From NCBI RefSeq assembly GCF_001280515.1, contig NZ_LBIQ01000030.1:186001-250000 (forward strand): a DNA stretch of 64,000 nt. Direction: 5' to 3'. This document shows, one piece after another, positions 8,353-17,371 of the stretch. The notes under the pieces were generated by a model. The model saw only the letters and a list, made by a program, of their open reading frames with translations, had not been told where the DNA came from and made no database searches. The translations under genes and the position numbers were made by a program. This DNA comes from Mangrovimonas sp. ST2L15 (GTDB lineage Bacteria > Bacteroidota > Bacteroidia > Flavobacteriales > Flavobacteriaceae). Position 1 is the stretch's first letter. The number at the start of each line of letters is the position of its first letter.

Positions 8353-10338
8353 ATGAAAAAAACTACTCTGTTAAGTTTAATATGCTTTATCAGCCTATTA
8401 ATCACAGAATCAATGCATTCCCAAGAAAAACGACCTTTCCCCAAAAAGGTTTTTGGCCAAAATTTAAGTTCTCAAAACTTAAGAGGCCTGCAAGATCAAG
8501 GATTCATTAGATGTGCATCAGATGAATACAATGCCAAATTACTTGAAAAGTACCCAAACATGATGGGTAGCGAATCTGCTGAGGCAGAAATAAAAGCTAA
8601 AATTAAAAATCTTAGAGACTCAGGTTTTTTCAAAAACCCTAATGTGGTTATTCAAATTCCTGTAGTCGTTCACGTATTGCACAATGGTGAACCTGTAGGA
8701 ACCGGACCAAACATTAGTGATGCTCAAGTGATTTCTCAAATTACGGTAATGAATGAGGATTTCAGAAAGTTGACTGGAACTCCTGGTTACAATGACAATG
8801 CCGTTGGCGCCGACATGGAAATTGAATTTGTTTTAGCCCAGAGAACACCAGACGGATGTCCTACAAATGGAATAAACAGAGTGAACATTTGCCAAGATGG
8901 AACCAATAGTGCCGATGTAGATTTTTGGAAAGCCCAAACTTATTGGAATCCTGCCGACTATATGAATATGTGGTCATCTAAATATGTTGGTGATTTAAAT
9001 GGAATCCTAGGATTTGCACAATTCCCTGGTGGACCAGCATCTACAGATGGAGTTAGCGCTTCTTACAACTTTTTCGGAAGTTCTGATTATGATGATGGTA
9101 CTTTTGAACTAAGTGCACCTTATGACAAAGGAAGAACCATGACCCATGAAGTAGGTCATTATGTTGGTTTATGGCATACATTTCAAGGAGGATGTTTCGG
9201 TGGAGATGAGGTAGACGACACTCCTCCAGTTTCATCCCCTAATTATGGCTGCCCAGAAGGCGCGGACTCATGTATTGGAGGAGATTTGGATATGATTGAA
9301 AATTATATGGATTATACCGATGATACCTGCATGAACACTTATACCGAAGGACAAAAAGAAAGAGCTTTGGTTTTCATGACAACTTACACAAATAGAATGA
9401 CACTTTCAACCTCTGATGGTGATGAGCCTTTAGATCCTGAAACAACTGATGCCGAAGTAGCCCTTGTATCTGGTAATCCATCGATTTGTGGACCAAATTA
9501 TGAACCAACTCTATATTTAACGAATTGGGGGACTTCAACCTTAACTTCAGCAACTATTTCTTATGATGTTGATGGAGGAGCTAGCGAAACTTATGAATGG
9601 ACTGGATCTTTGGGTACTAACGAATCTGAATTAGTCACTCTACCAATGGCAACAGGAACAGCCGGTGAACACACTTTAAACGCAAGTATTTCTGCAGCAG
9701 GTGACGCTAGAACTTGTAATGATGAATCTAGTATCTGTATGACTCTTAGTTCAGCGCCAGACATGATTGCGACCGAGCAAGTTCATTTAGATTTAACAAC
9801 TGATAATTATGGGGATGAAACAACTTGGACTTTTTCAGACAGCAGCGGAACGGTACTTTATTCAGGTGGTTCTTATGCCAATAACACTGACTATTCTGCT
9901 GTTTTTGATGTAGTTCCAGGCGAATGTTATACGTTTAGCATTTATGATGCTTATGGTGATGGAATTTGTTGTTCATGGGGAGAGGGAAGTTATACTTTGA
10001 CTACCGATGACGATACTGTCATTTATAGCGGAGGAGAATTCGACAGTTTTGAAAGTGTTAACATGTTAGTTGAATCTTTAAGTATCGATGAATTTACTCA
10101 ATCGAATATTTCTTTATTCCCTAACCCAACCAGCAATGCTTTAAACATTAAAGTTTCAAATGGTGATTTACCAGATAACTATACCATCTATAATGTATTA
10201 GGTCAAGTTGTTTCTAGTAAATCTATCAGATCAAATGCTGACTTAATGATCAACACATCAGAATTCAGCAATGGTATGTATTTCATTAAAATCAATAAAA
10301 ACGATCAAGCTATTTCTATTCCATTCATTAAAGAATAG
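8353..10338 (+). CDS. T9SS-exported M43 (cytophagalysin/pappalysin-like) zinc metalloprotease
   Basis: The 661-aa protein has a signal peptide (about 1-23), a propeptide region, and an M43 catalytic domain with HEVGHYVGLWH at about 264-274. A Cys-bearing loop and the Met-turn ENYMDYTDDTC follow. Next come a CARDB-like beta domain (about 370-465), a second beta domain with paired Cys (about 475-570), and a type A sorting domain (ISLFPNPTSNAL to the end). It is predicted to be secreted through T9SS. Its single transcript ends at a strong hairpin 25 bases after the stop. Confidence 0.94.
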   Translation: MKKTTLLSLICFISLLITESMHSQEKRPFPKKVFGQNLSSQNLRGLQDQGFIRCASDEYNAKLLEKYPNMMGSESAEAEIKAKIKNLRDSGFFKNPNVVIQIPVVVHVLHNGEPVGTGPNISDAQVISQITVMNEDFRKLTGTPGYNDNAVGADMEIEFVLAQRTPDGCPTNGINRVNICQDGTNSADVDFWKAQTYWNPADYMNMWSSKYVGDLNGILGFAQFPGGPASTDGVSASYNFFGSSDYDDGTFELSAPYDKGRTMTHEVGHYVGLWHTFQGGCFGGDEVDDTPPVSSPNYGCPEGADSCIGGDLDMIENYMDYTDDTCMNTYTEGQKERALVFMTTYTNRMTLSTSDGDEPLDPETTDAEVALVSGNPSICGPNYEPTLYLTNWGTSTLTSATISYDVDGGASETYEWTGSLGTNESELVTLPMATGTAGEHTLNASISAAGDARTCNDESSICMTLSSAPDMIATEQVHLDLTTDNYGDETTWTFSDSSGTVLYSGGSYANNTDYSAVFDVVPGECYTFSIYDAYGDGICCSWGEGSYTLTTDDDTVIYSGGEFDSFESVNMLVESLSIDEFTQSNISLFPNPTSNALNIKVSNGDLPDNYTIYNVLGQVVSSKSIRSNADLMINTSEFSNGMYFIKINKNDQAISIPFIKE

Positions 10339-10362
10339 TTTGTATACATATGATTTTTCACA

Positions 10363-10394
10363 AAGAGGATTGACAAATGTCAATCCTCTTTTTT
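10363..10394 (+). terminator. Terminator of the M43 protease gene
   Basis: A perfect 11-bp stem GAGGATTGACA / TGTCAATCCTC with a 2-nt loop is followed by a T-run. Confidence 0.9.
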
Positions 10395-10401
10395 ATTTTT
10401 G
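10394..10401 (+). promoter_or_regulatory. Candidate -7 element of ribF inside the terminator tail
   Basis: TATTTTTG matches TAnnTTTG and is built from the T-run of the preceding terminator. If used, transcription would begin near 10408, downstream of the TTG at 10399, favouring the later TTG at 10417 as the ribF start. Confidence 0.4.
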
Positions 10402-11352
10402 AAAAAATTCTCATTCTTGGAAATAATTAACACGTCATCAAAAAAATTTGAAGACCCTTCAGTGGTCACTATTGGAACTTTTGATGGTGTTCATATTGGT
10501 CATCAAAAAATTATTGAGAAATTGGTTGATTCGGCCAAATCCAATCATTTGAAGTCCATTGCCCTTACCTTTTTTCCGCATCCTAGAATGGTTCTTCAAA
10601 AAGATGCCAAGATCAAACTAATCAATACCATTAATGAAAGAGCTCAATTAATGGAAGGTTTGGGGTTAGACTACCTTTACATCAAAAAATTTGATTTAGA
10701 TTTTTCAAGATTGACTGCCGAAGAATTTGTTTCTCAAGTGTTAGTAGCAGAACTACATGCAAAAAAAGTCATCATTGGGTACGACCACCATTTTGGGAGA
10801 AATAGAAATGCCAATATTGAAGATTTGAAAGTTTTTGGAGAGGAATTCGGATTTGAGGTGGAGGAAATTTCTGCGCAAGACATCGATGAAGTAGCCGTAA
10901 GCTCTACCAAAATTAGGAACGCCTTAAAAGAAGGGGACGTGCAGACAGCTAACACCTATCTAGGATATGAGTTTATGCTTACTGGAGAAGTTGTGAAAGG
11001 GAAAGGCCTTGGAAAAGACCTTCAATATCCAACCGCCAACATACAAATTCCTGAAGCTTACAAATTGATTCCCAAAATAGGTTCGTATGTCGTCAAATCA
11101 ACTATTGAAGGCCAAACCTATTTCGGCATGATGAACATTGGACTTAATCCTACGGTAAAGGATGATGAAAAGGAATCTATTGAAGTTCATTTTTTCGAAT
11201 TAAACCAAGACCTATATAACAAATCACTTACCATACATTTTTTGACCAGAATTCGAGATGAAGAAAAATTTGCCGGATTGGATGATTTGGTGCAACAGCT
11301 AGAGAAAGACAAAGCATTTTCTTTGGATTTTATAAAAACCTATGATCAATAA
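10399..11352 (+). CDS. ribF: Bifunctional riboflavin kinase / FAD synthetase
   Basis: The enzyme converts riboflavin to FMN and then FAD. The N-terminal nucleotidyltransferase domain (about 20-180) shows GTFDGVHIGHQKII and VSSTKIRNAL. The C-terminal flavokinase domain (about 190-317) shows GKGLGKDLQYPTANI and the MMNIGLNPT region. No ATG is available near the N-terminus: TTG at 10399 gives 317 aa and TTG at 10417 gives 311 aa. The latter leaves about 16 residues before the first strand, which is more usual for the family, and would be compatible with the promoter overlapping 10394-10401. The HTTM gene overlaps its 3' end by 11 bases. Confidence 0.93.
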   Translation: MKKFSFLEIINTSSKKFEDPSVVTIGTFDGVHIGHQKIIEKLVDSAKSNHLKSIALTFFPHPRMVLQKDAKIKLINTINERAQLMEGLGLDYLYIKKFDLDFSRLTAEEFVSQVLVAELHAKKVIIGYDHHFGRNRNANIEDLKVFGEEFGFEVEEISAQDIDEVAVSSTKIRNALKEGDVQTANTYLGYEFMLTGEVVKGKGLGKDLQYPTANIQIPEAYKLIPKIGSYVVKSTIEGQTYFGMMNIGLNPTVKDDEKESIEVHFFELNQDLYNKSLTIHFLTRIRDEEKFAGLDDLVQQLEKDKAFSLDFIKTYDQ

Positions 11353-12652
11353 ATTCCTATTTAAACAAGTAGATAACAGTTCGCTTATCGTCTTTCGAAT
11401 TATTTTCGGATTGCTATGTTTTTTGGAATCAGTTGGCGCTATTTTTACAGGTTGGGTGAAAAAGGCTTTTATTGATCCAGATTTCACCTTTTCATTTATA
11501 GGGTTTGAATGGCTTCAACCATTACCAGGTTATGGCATGTATGCTTATTATGTGCTCATGGGAATCTTTGGGTTGTTTATTATGGTTGGTTTTAAATACA
11601 GATTTTCAGCTTTGATGTTTACACTCATGTGGTTGGGTTGTTATCTCATGCAAAAATCATCTTATAATAACCACTATTACTTGCTCATCCTTTTGAGTTC
11701 CATCATGGTCATTATGCCTGCCCATAAGCATACCTCCTTTGATGCTAAACGTAACCCTAATTTGCAAAAAATTTCTATGCCTAATTGGTGTCGATGGGTC
11801 TTTATACTTCAGATGTTTATTGTATATAGCTACGCATCCATCAATAAAATATATCCCGATTGGCTAGATCTAACCGTTATGGAACTGCTCATGAAAGGGA
11901 AACAACATTATTATTTGGTTGGAGATTTATTACAGCATAGATGGGTTCATTATTTTTTAACCTATGGAGGTATAATTTTTGACGGACTTATTATTCCCTT
12001 GTTACTTTTTAAACCCACGAGAAAATGGGCCTTTTTTGCATCTATATTTTTTCACCTCTTTAACTCCTTTGTTTTTCAGGTTGGTATTTTCCCTTATTTA
12101 TCCTTAGCATTTGCCCTATTTTTCTTTGAACCCAAAACTATTCACAACTTGTTTCTTAAGAAGAAACCTTTTTACGAAGACTCAGAAATTGAAATTCCAA
12201 AATATCATAAGCTGTATTTATCCCTCTTTGGCCTATACTTTCTATTTCAAATTGGGTTTCCACTCAGGCATCATCTCATTCAGGATGACGTTCTATGGAC
12301 TGAGGAAGGCCACCGAATGTCATGGCGCATGATGTTAAGATCTAAACAAGGGATTGCCACCTACAAAATCGTAGACCAAGAAAAAAACCAATCGCAAATA
12401 GTCAAATTAGACGATTTTCTCACAAGAAAACAAATGCGTTTGGCTACGACAAAACCAGATGCCATTTGGCAACTTGCACAGCATCTTAAAAAGCAATATG
12501 AGAAAAATGGACAAGAAATTGAGGTTTATGTGGATTGTAAAATAAGCGTAAACGGAAAACCTTACCAACAACTGACCAATCCAGAAATTGACCTCGCTAA
12601 TATCCAATGGGAGCCCTATAAACATGCCAATTGGTTATTACCCTCAAAATAG
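11342..12652 (+). CDS. HTTM-domain integral membrane protein (vitamin K-dependent gamma-carboxylase-like)
   Basis: The 436-aa protein has several membrane segments in its first 300 residues (for example 17-40, 62-82, 100-125, 200-225, 235-260 and 283-300) and a soluble C-terminal part. It resembles the HTTM family, which contains vitamin K-dependent gamma-carboxylase and bacterial homologues of mostly unknown function. The CYLMQKSSYNNHYYLLIL and SYASINKIYPDWL stretches fit that family. The ATG lies inside ribF, so the two are translationally coupled. The substrate is unknown and carboxylase activity should not be assumed. Confidence 0.85.
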   Translation: MINKFLFKQVDNSSLIVFRIIFGLLCFLESVGAIFTGWVKKAFIDPDFTFSFIGFEWLQPLPGYGMYAYYVLMGIFGLFIMVGFKYRFSALMFTLMWLGCYLMQKSSYNNHYYLLILLSSIMVIMPAHKHTSFDAKRNPNLQKISMPNWCRWVFILQMFIVYSYASINKIYPDWLDLTVMELLMKGKQHYYLVGDLLQHRWVHYFLTYGGIIFDGLIIPLLLFKPTRKWAFFASIFFHLFNSFVFQVGIFPYLSLAFALFFFEPKTIHNLFLKKKPFYEDSEIEIPKYHKLYLSLFGLYFLFQIGFPLRHHLIQDDVLWTEEGHRMSWRMMLRSKQGIATYKIVDQEKNQSQIVKLDDFLTRKQMRLATTKPDAIWQLAQHLKKQYEKNGQEIEVYVDCKISVNGKPYQQLTNPEIDLANIQWEPYKHANWLLPSK

Positions 12653-12676
12653 GCTCGCTTTTATTTCCTGCAACCT

Positions 12677-12697
12677 AAAATCTTCTTAATTTTGTGC
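12677..12697 (+). promoter_or_regulatory. serS promoter with extended -7 block
   Basis: TAATTTTG lies at 12687-12694 within a 21-base block that recurs identically at 63959-63979 upstream of the gene at the right edge. Transcription would start near 12700, leaving a leader of about 40 nt. Confidence 0.6.
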
Positions 12698-12739
12698 TTC
12701 AATTTCAGATGGTAATACCCATCAACTAAATATTATCCT

Positions 12740-14011
12740 ATGTTACAAGTACCTTTTATTAGAGAAAACAAAGAAGAGGTTATTAAGCGACTGGCCAAAA
12801 GAAATATTGACGCCAGTGAAATGATTGAAAATGTAATTTCGGCCGATGAGGAAAGAAGAAGTCTTCAGGCAAACCTGGATAATATTTTAGCAGATTCCAA
12901 TGCCATCTCGAAAGAAATTGGCTTATTATTTAAATCAGGACAGGTTGACAAGGCAAACGAATTAAAAGCCAAAACATCTGAGTTAAAAGAGACATCCAAA
13001 CAGCTCAACGACAAACTCAACCAAAAGGTTCAAGAGCTCAATGATCTATTATACAAAATACCTAACGTTCCAAATGACATTGTCCCTGCAGGAAATTCTG
13101 ATACTGACAACGAAGAGGTATTTAGAGAAGGGGATATTCCGCAATTGAGTGAGAATGCCTTACCTCACTGGGAATTGGCTAAAAAATATGATATCATTGA
13201 TTTCGAATTAGGAAATAAAATTACTGGAGCTGGATTTCCTGTTTACAAGGGAAAAGGTGCTAGACTGCAACGAGCTTTAATTGCTTATTTCCTTGATAAA
13301 AATACCGAAGCAGGTTATACAGAATATCAGCTACCACATTTGGTAAACGAAGCCTCTGGATTTGGCACAGGCCAATTACCAGACAAAGAAGGACAAATGT
13401 ACCATGTCACAGAAGATAATCTGTATTTAATACCAACGGCTGAAGTTCCTGGAACCAATATTTTTAGGGATGTCATCTTGAATGAAACGGACTTACCAAT
13501 TGGAATTACGGGATACACCCCTTGTTTCAGAAGGGAAGCCGGAAGTTATGGAGCTCATGTAAGAGGCTTGAATAGGTTACACCAATTTGACAAAGTGGAA
13601 ATTTTAAGGGTCGAGCATCCTTCAAAATCATATGATGCCCTAGACAACATGGTTAATCACGTAAAAGGTATTTTACAAGAATTAGAGCTGCCATATCGTA
13701 TCCTAAGATTATGTGGAGGAGATTTAGGCTTTACCTCGGCATTGACTTATGACTTTGAAGTCTTTTCAACAGCTCAAGAAAAATGGTTAGAGATATCATC
13801 AGTTTCTAATTTTGAAACCTTTCAGGCAAACAGGCTAAAACTTCGATTTAAAAATTCTGAAGGAAAAAATGAATTGGCCCACACCTTGAATGGCAGCTCA
13901 TTAGCATTACCTCGAGTTTTAGCTGGTATATTGGAAAATAACCAAACAGATAATGGCATTATGATTCCAAAGGCACTAATTCCTTACACTGGTTTCGAAA
14001 TGATTGATTAG
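12740..14011 (+). CDS. serS: Seryl-tRNA synthetase
   Basis: The class II synthetase (423 aa, normal length) charges tRNA-Ser. The N-terminal long antiparallel coiled coil that grips the tRNA long arm spans about 25-105. Catalytic motif 2 is FRREAGSYGAHVRGLNRLHQF and motif 3 is LNGSSLALPRVLAGILEN. The TAEVP serine-binding motif is present (IPTAEVPG). It has its own promoter and is followed by a long AT hairpin terminator. Confidence 0.97.
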   Translation: MLQVPFIRENKEEVIKRLAKRNIDASEMIENVISADEERRSLQANLDNILADSNAISKEIGLLFKSGQVDKANELKAKTSELKETSKQLNDKLNQKVQELNDLLYKIPNVPNDIVPAGNSDTDNEEVFREGDIPQLSENALPHWELAKKYDIIDFELGNKITGAGFPVYKGKGARLQRALIAYFLDKNTEAGYTEYQLPHLVNEASGFGTGQLPDKEGQMYHVTEDNLYLIPTAEVPGTNIFRDVILNETDLPIGITGYTPCFRREAGSYGAHVRGLNRLHQFDKVEILRVEHPSKSYDALDNMVNHVKGILQELELPYRILRLCGGDLGFTSALTYDFEVFSTAQEKWLEISSVSNFETFQANRLKLRFKNSEGKNELAHTLNGSSLALPRVLAGILENNQTDNGIMIPKALIPYTGFEMID

Positions 14012-14040
14012 CATGTAGGTTTTTTCCTATTTTGACGATA

Positions 14041-14090
14041 AAATGACAAAAAAATTAGTTGTAATCTATTTTTTGTCATTTTTTTTTTGC
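14041..14090 (+). terminator. Terminator of serS
   Basis: AAATGACAAAAAA pairs with TTTTTTGTCATTT across a 15-nt loop and is followed by a run of T. Confidence 0.75.
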
Positions 14091-14147
14091 TTTTTTAAGA
14101 TTTTTTTAGCAAGTTAGCATACCATAAAAAATCAAACCTACTTATAA

Positions 14148-14276
14148 ATGAAGAATATCCTTCGCATATTATTAATTGCAGCCATGGTCGTTCTTGCCGC
14201 CAAGTTTCTAGGAGATGACTTCTTGAAACTGGATCAACACCCAAATCAATCATCTGCTGCCATATATACAGAATAA
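14148..14276 (+). CDS. Small hydrophobic protein of unknown function (42 aa)
   Basis: The ORF encodes an N-terminal basic/hydrophobic segment (MKNILRILLIAAMVVLAAKF, about 1-20), then a short acidic and polar tail ending in AIYTE. It looks like a signal-anchored or membrane-associated peptide. It lies alone between the serS terminator and another terminator at 14363, a layout expected of a real small gene. I do not recognise a family, and the promoter is weak. Confidence 0.5.
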   Translation: MKNILRILLIAAMVVLAAKFLGDDFLKLDQHPNQSSAAIYTE

Positions 14277-14362
14277 CTGAGGTTTAAAAATAAAGCCCCA
14301 ATCAAGTATTTGAATCATGTTTAATTCAAGCATTGATTAATAGCACATTTATTTTGGTTGGC

Positions 14363-14397
14363 AAAATGCCTATACTTGCTGTATAGGCATTTTTTTA
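14363..14397 (+). terminator. Terminator after the 42-aa gene
   Basis: AAAATGCCTATAC-TTGCT-GTATAGGCATTTTTTT forms a perfect stem with a T-run. It is 87 bases downstream of the small ORF stop and upstream of the next operon. Confidence 0.85.
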
Positions 14398-14454
14398 TAT
14401 TACCATTGGCAATATCCCAAGAATGGATTTGTTATATTTACCCAAAGTAAGGTT

Positions 14455-16230
14455 ATGCGGGTTTTGATTGTTGCTTTCTTGCTATTATCTTTTTCAGGCT
14501 TTTCTCAGGAAGATGCTCTGGCTAGAGAGTATTTCAAAAATGGAGATTTTGAAAAAGCGGTTGTTAGCTACAAACAACTTTATGACAAATCGCCCAACAA
14601 TTATAATTACATCCAATATCTTATTAAATCCTACCAACAACTGGAGCAATATAATAAAGCGGAAGAGATACTTACTTTTCAACTTTCCAGATCCAGAAAT
14701 CCCGCCTTTTTGGTTGAATTAGGGTATAATTACCAGTTAAAAAATGACATGGAAAATGCCAATAAATATTACCAAGAAGCCTTGGCGTTTATTGACCAAA
14801 CCCCATCCTATGTTTATACGCTGGGAAAATCTTTTGAGGATAAAGCCCTTTTAGACCTGGCCATTGCCACCTACGAAAAAGGCATGCAAATAAATCCTGG
14901 GCTTGACTTCAATATCCAATTGGCTAGAATCTATGGTGATCAAGGTAATATTGAAAAAATGTTTGATAGCTATTTGGATTTTGTAGAGAAAAATGATTCC
15001 TATGTCAATACCATCAAAAGAAATTTTGGCGAATTTATCACCGATGATTTTGACTCTGAGAATAATCAAATCCTGAAAAGGATTCTTCTAAAAAAAATCC
15101 AAACCGAGCCTAACCTGCTTTGGAATGAAATGTTAAGTTGGTTATTTGTTCAGCAAAAAGAGTATCATAAAGCTTTTGCACAAGAACGTGCTATTTTTAA
15201 CAGAAAACCAGAAAGCTTTCATAGAATAAAGGAATTGGCCCTAGTAGCAGATGCAGACAAACAGCATGATAAAGCTATTGAAATTTTCACTTACATATCA
15301 GAAACTGCCCAAGACTTAGAGACAAAATTAGAAGCCAATTACTATCTGCTAAAAATTCAGATTGAAAACTCAAAGCCTTCAGACTACGCCAAAATCTCAC
15401 AACAATTTCAACAAATTTTTGACCTTTATGGCGTGTCTCCCCAAACTTTAGAACTCCAAATTCTACACGCTCATTTCACTGCCTTTTATCTGCATGATAC
15501 GACACAAGCTATTTCCTTATTAAAAGGAAGCCTAGATATGACTTTATCTGGTTTTCAAGAAGCCAAAATAAAAATGGAACTGGCCGATATTTTAGTTTTT
15601 GAAGAAAAATTCAATGAGGCCCTAATATATTATACCCAAATTCAAAGAAACTTAAAAAACAGTACGCTATCCCAAGAAGCCAGATATAAAGTTGCCAAAA
15701 CAAGCTATTACAAAGGAGATTTTAAATGGGCAGAATCACAGCTTACCATTTTAAAATCATCTACCTCACAGTTAATTGCAAATGACGCTTTGGATCTTAT
15801 GCTATTAATACGCGATAACAAATATGAAGATTCAACGCAAACAGCCTTAAAACTTTATGCAAAGGCAGACTTGTTGGCATTTCAAAACAAGACCAATGAA
15901 GCCATTGAGCTTTTGGCTAACATTCTTGAAAATCATACGGGAAAAAGTATTGAAGACCAGGCTTTGTTTAAACAAGCGCAGCTTTATGAAAAAACAAATC
16001 AACATGATTTGGCCGTTGCCAATTATCAATCTATCATTACCAATTATGCAGATGATATACTGGCGGATGATGCCTATTTTCATCTAGCTCAATTATACAA
16101 CCAGGTGCTGGATCAACCTGAAAAGGCTAAAGATTTATATGAAAACATAGTCTTTAATCATCAAGATAGCATTTACTTTGTAGACGCTAGAAAAGCCTAT
16201 CGCCGCTTACGAGGTGATGACATTAATTAA
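14455..16230 (+). CDS. Exported tetratricopeptide-repeat protein
   Basis: The 591-aa protein has a signal peptide (MRVLIVAFLLLSFSGFSQ, about 1-17) and TPR-like helical repeats from about residue 20 to the end, for example FKNGDFEKAVVSYKQL and AVANYQSIITNYADDILADDAYFHLA, which is TolA/YbgF-like. No catalytic motif is visible, so it is probably a periplasmic scaffold. It heads a run of five closely spaced genes (gaps of 17, 4, 19 and 30 bases) that includes rsmA and mgtE. Confidence 0.9.
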   Translation: MRVLIVAFLLLSFSGFSQEDALAREYFKNGDFEKAVVSYKQLYDKSPNNYNYIQYLIKSYQQLEQYNKAEEILTFQLSRSRNPAFLVELGYNYQLKNDMENANKYYQEALAFIDQTPSYVYTLGKSFEDKALLDLAIATYEKGMQINPGLDFNIQLARIYGDQGNIEKMFDSYLDFVEKNDSYVNTIKRNFGEFITDDFDSENNQILKRILLKKIQTEPNLLWNEMLSWLFVQQKEYHKAFAQERAIFNRKPESFHRIKELALVADADKQHDKAIEIFTYISETAQDLETKLEANYYLLKIQIENSKPSDYAKISQQFQQIFDLYGVSPQTLELQILHAHFTAFYLHDTTQAISLLKGSLDMTLSGFQEAKIKMELADILVFEEKFNEALIYYTQIQRNLKNSTLSQEARYKVAKTSYYKGDFKWAESQLTILKSSTSQLIANDALDLMLLIRDNKYEDSTQTALKLYAKADLLAFQNKTNEAIELLANILENHTGKSIEDQALFKQAQLYEKTNQHDLAVANYQSIITNYADDILADDAYFHLAQLYNQVLDQPEKAKDLYENIVFNHQDSIYFVDARKAYRRLRGDDIN

Positions 16231-16247
16231 CCCTTTAATTATTTTTT

Positions 16248-16571
16248 ATGTTGATATATAATGTGACTCTCAATGTGGATGAAAGTGTACACGATCAATG
16301 GTTATTATGGATTAAAAATCACATACCAAAGGTTTTGGCTACTGGGCACTTTACTGCAGCAAAACTTATAAAAGTTTTAGTGGATGAAGAAATGGGAGGT
16401 GTCACATATTCAGTTCAATACCATGCCAAATCAAGAACCCATTTAGAGAATTATTACGAAAATGACGCGCCTATTCTTAGGCAAGAAGGCCTCAAACTAT
16501 TTGCTGATAAAGTTTTGGCCTTTAGAACAGAACTGGAAGTTCTTGACGAGTATTCTGTAACGTTTAATTAA
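16248..16571 (+). CDS. DUF4286 family protein
   Basis: This small cytosolic protein (107 aa) begins [12 protein letters not shown] and contains the family pattern of two His/Trp-rich strands with a ferredoxin-like (dimeric alpha-beta barrel) size. It is a conserved Bacteroidota protein with no known biochemical role. It sits 4 bases before rsmA, an arrangement repeated in related genomes as far as I recall. Confidence 0.88.
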   Translation: MLIYNVTLNVDESVHDQWLLWIKNHIPKVLATGHFTAAKLIKVLVDEEMGGVTYSVQYHAKSRTHLENYYENDAPILRQEGLKLFADKVLAFRTELEVLDEYSVTFN

Positions 16572-16575
16572 GTCT

Positions 16576-17352
16576 ATGTCGGTAAGAGCCAAAAAGCACT
16601 TAGGTCAGCATTTTTTGACTGATGAAAATATTGCGAAAAAAATTGCAGATACCCTTTCTTACAAAGGATATCAACATGTTTTGGAAATTGGCCCAGGTAT
16701 GGGGGTCTTAACCAAATATCTTTTGGAAAAAGAAACAACAACCCATGTTATTGAAATAGACACAGAATCTGTCGAATACCTAAAAACCCATTATCTAAAT
16801 CTAGCCGATAGAGTCATTGAAAAAGATTTCCTAAAATATGATTTAAAAGAAGTTTTTAAAGATGAACCCTTTGCTATAATTGGTAATTTCCCCTATAACA
16901 TTTCCTCTCAAATAATCTTTAAGATGTTGGAAATGCGTGATCAAGTTCCGGAGTTTTCTGGTATGTTTCAAAAGGAAGTCGCTCAACGAATTTGTGAAAA
17001 ATCGGGAAGCAAAACCTATGGAATTTTATCTGTTTTAACCCAAGCTTTTTATGACGCCACCTATTTGTTTACAGTCCCACCTACCGTTTTCAACCCGCCA
17101 CCAAAAGTTGATTCTGGTGTTTTATTGCTCACACGAAAAGAAAATTTTGCTTTAGACTGTGATGAAAAACTGTTTTTCAGAGTAGTCAAACAAGGATTTC
17201 AACAAAGAAGAAAAACCCTTCGTAACAGTTTAAAAACCTTTAATTTATCAGATAAATTAAAAGCAAATGTTATATTTGACCAAAGACCAGAACAGCTGAG
17301 TGTAGAGCAATTTATTGAGCTCACCCAACTAATTGAAAATGATTTAGAATAA
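16576..17352 (+). CDS. rsmA: 16S rRNA (adenine1518/1519-N6)-dimethyltransferase
   Basis: This KsgA-type enzyme (258 aa) dimethylates two adjacent adenines in the 3' hairpin of 16S rRNA during 30S maturation. Motifs seen are [11 protein letters not shown] at the N-terminus, the SAM-binding [12 protein letters not shown] (about 36-47) and the catalytic NFPYNISS (about 104-111). The C-terminal helical domain carries [14 protein letters not shown]. It lies within the TPR-DUF4286-rsmA-mgtE operon. Confidence 0.97.
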   Translation: MSVRAKKHLGQHFLTDENIAKKIADTLSYKGYQHVLEIGPGMGVLTKYLLEKETTTHVIEIDTESVEYLKTHYLNLADRVIEKDFLKYDLKEVFKDEPFAIIGNFPYNISSQIIFKMLEMRDQVPEFSGMFQKEVAQRICEKSGSKTYGILSVLTQAFYDATYLFTVPPTVFNPPPKVDSGVLLLTRKENFALDCDEKLFFRVVKQGFQQRRKTLRNSLKTFNLSDKLKANVIFDQRPEQLSVEQFIELTQLIENDLE

Positions 17353-17371
17353 CCAAAAAAAACCTTGCTAT

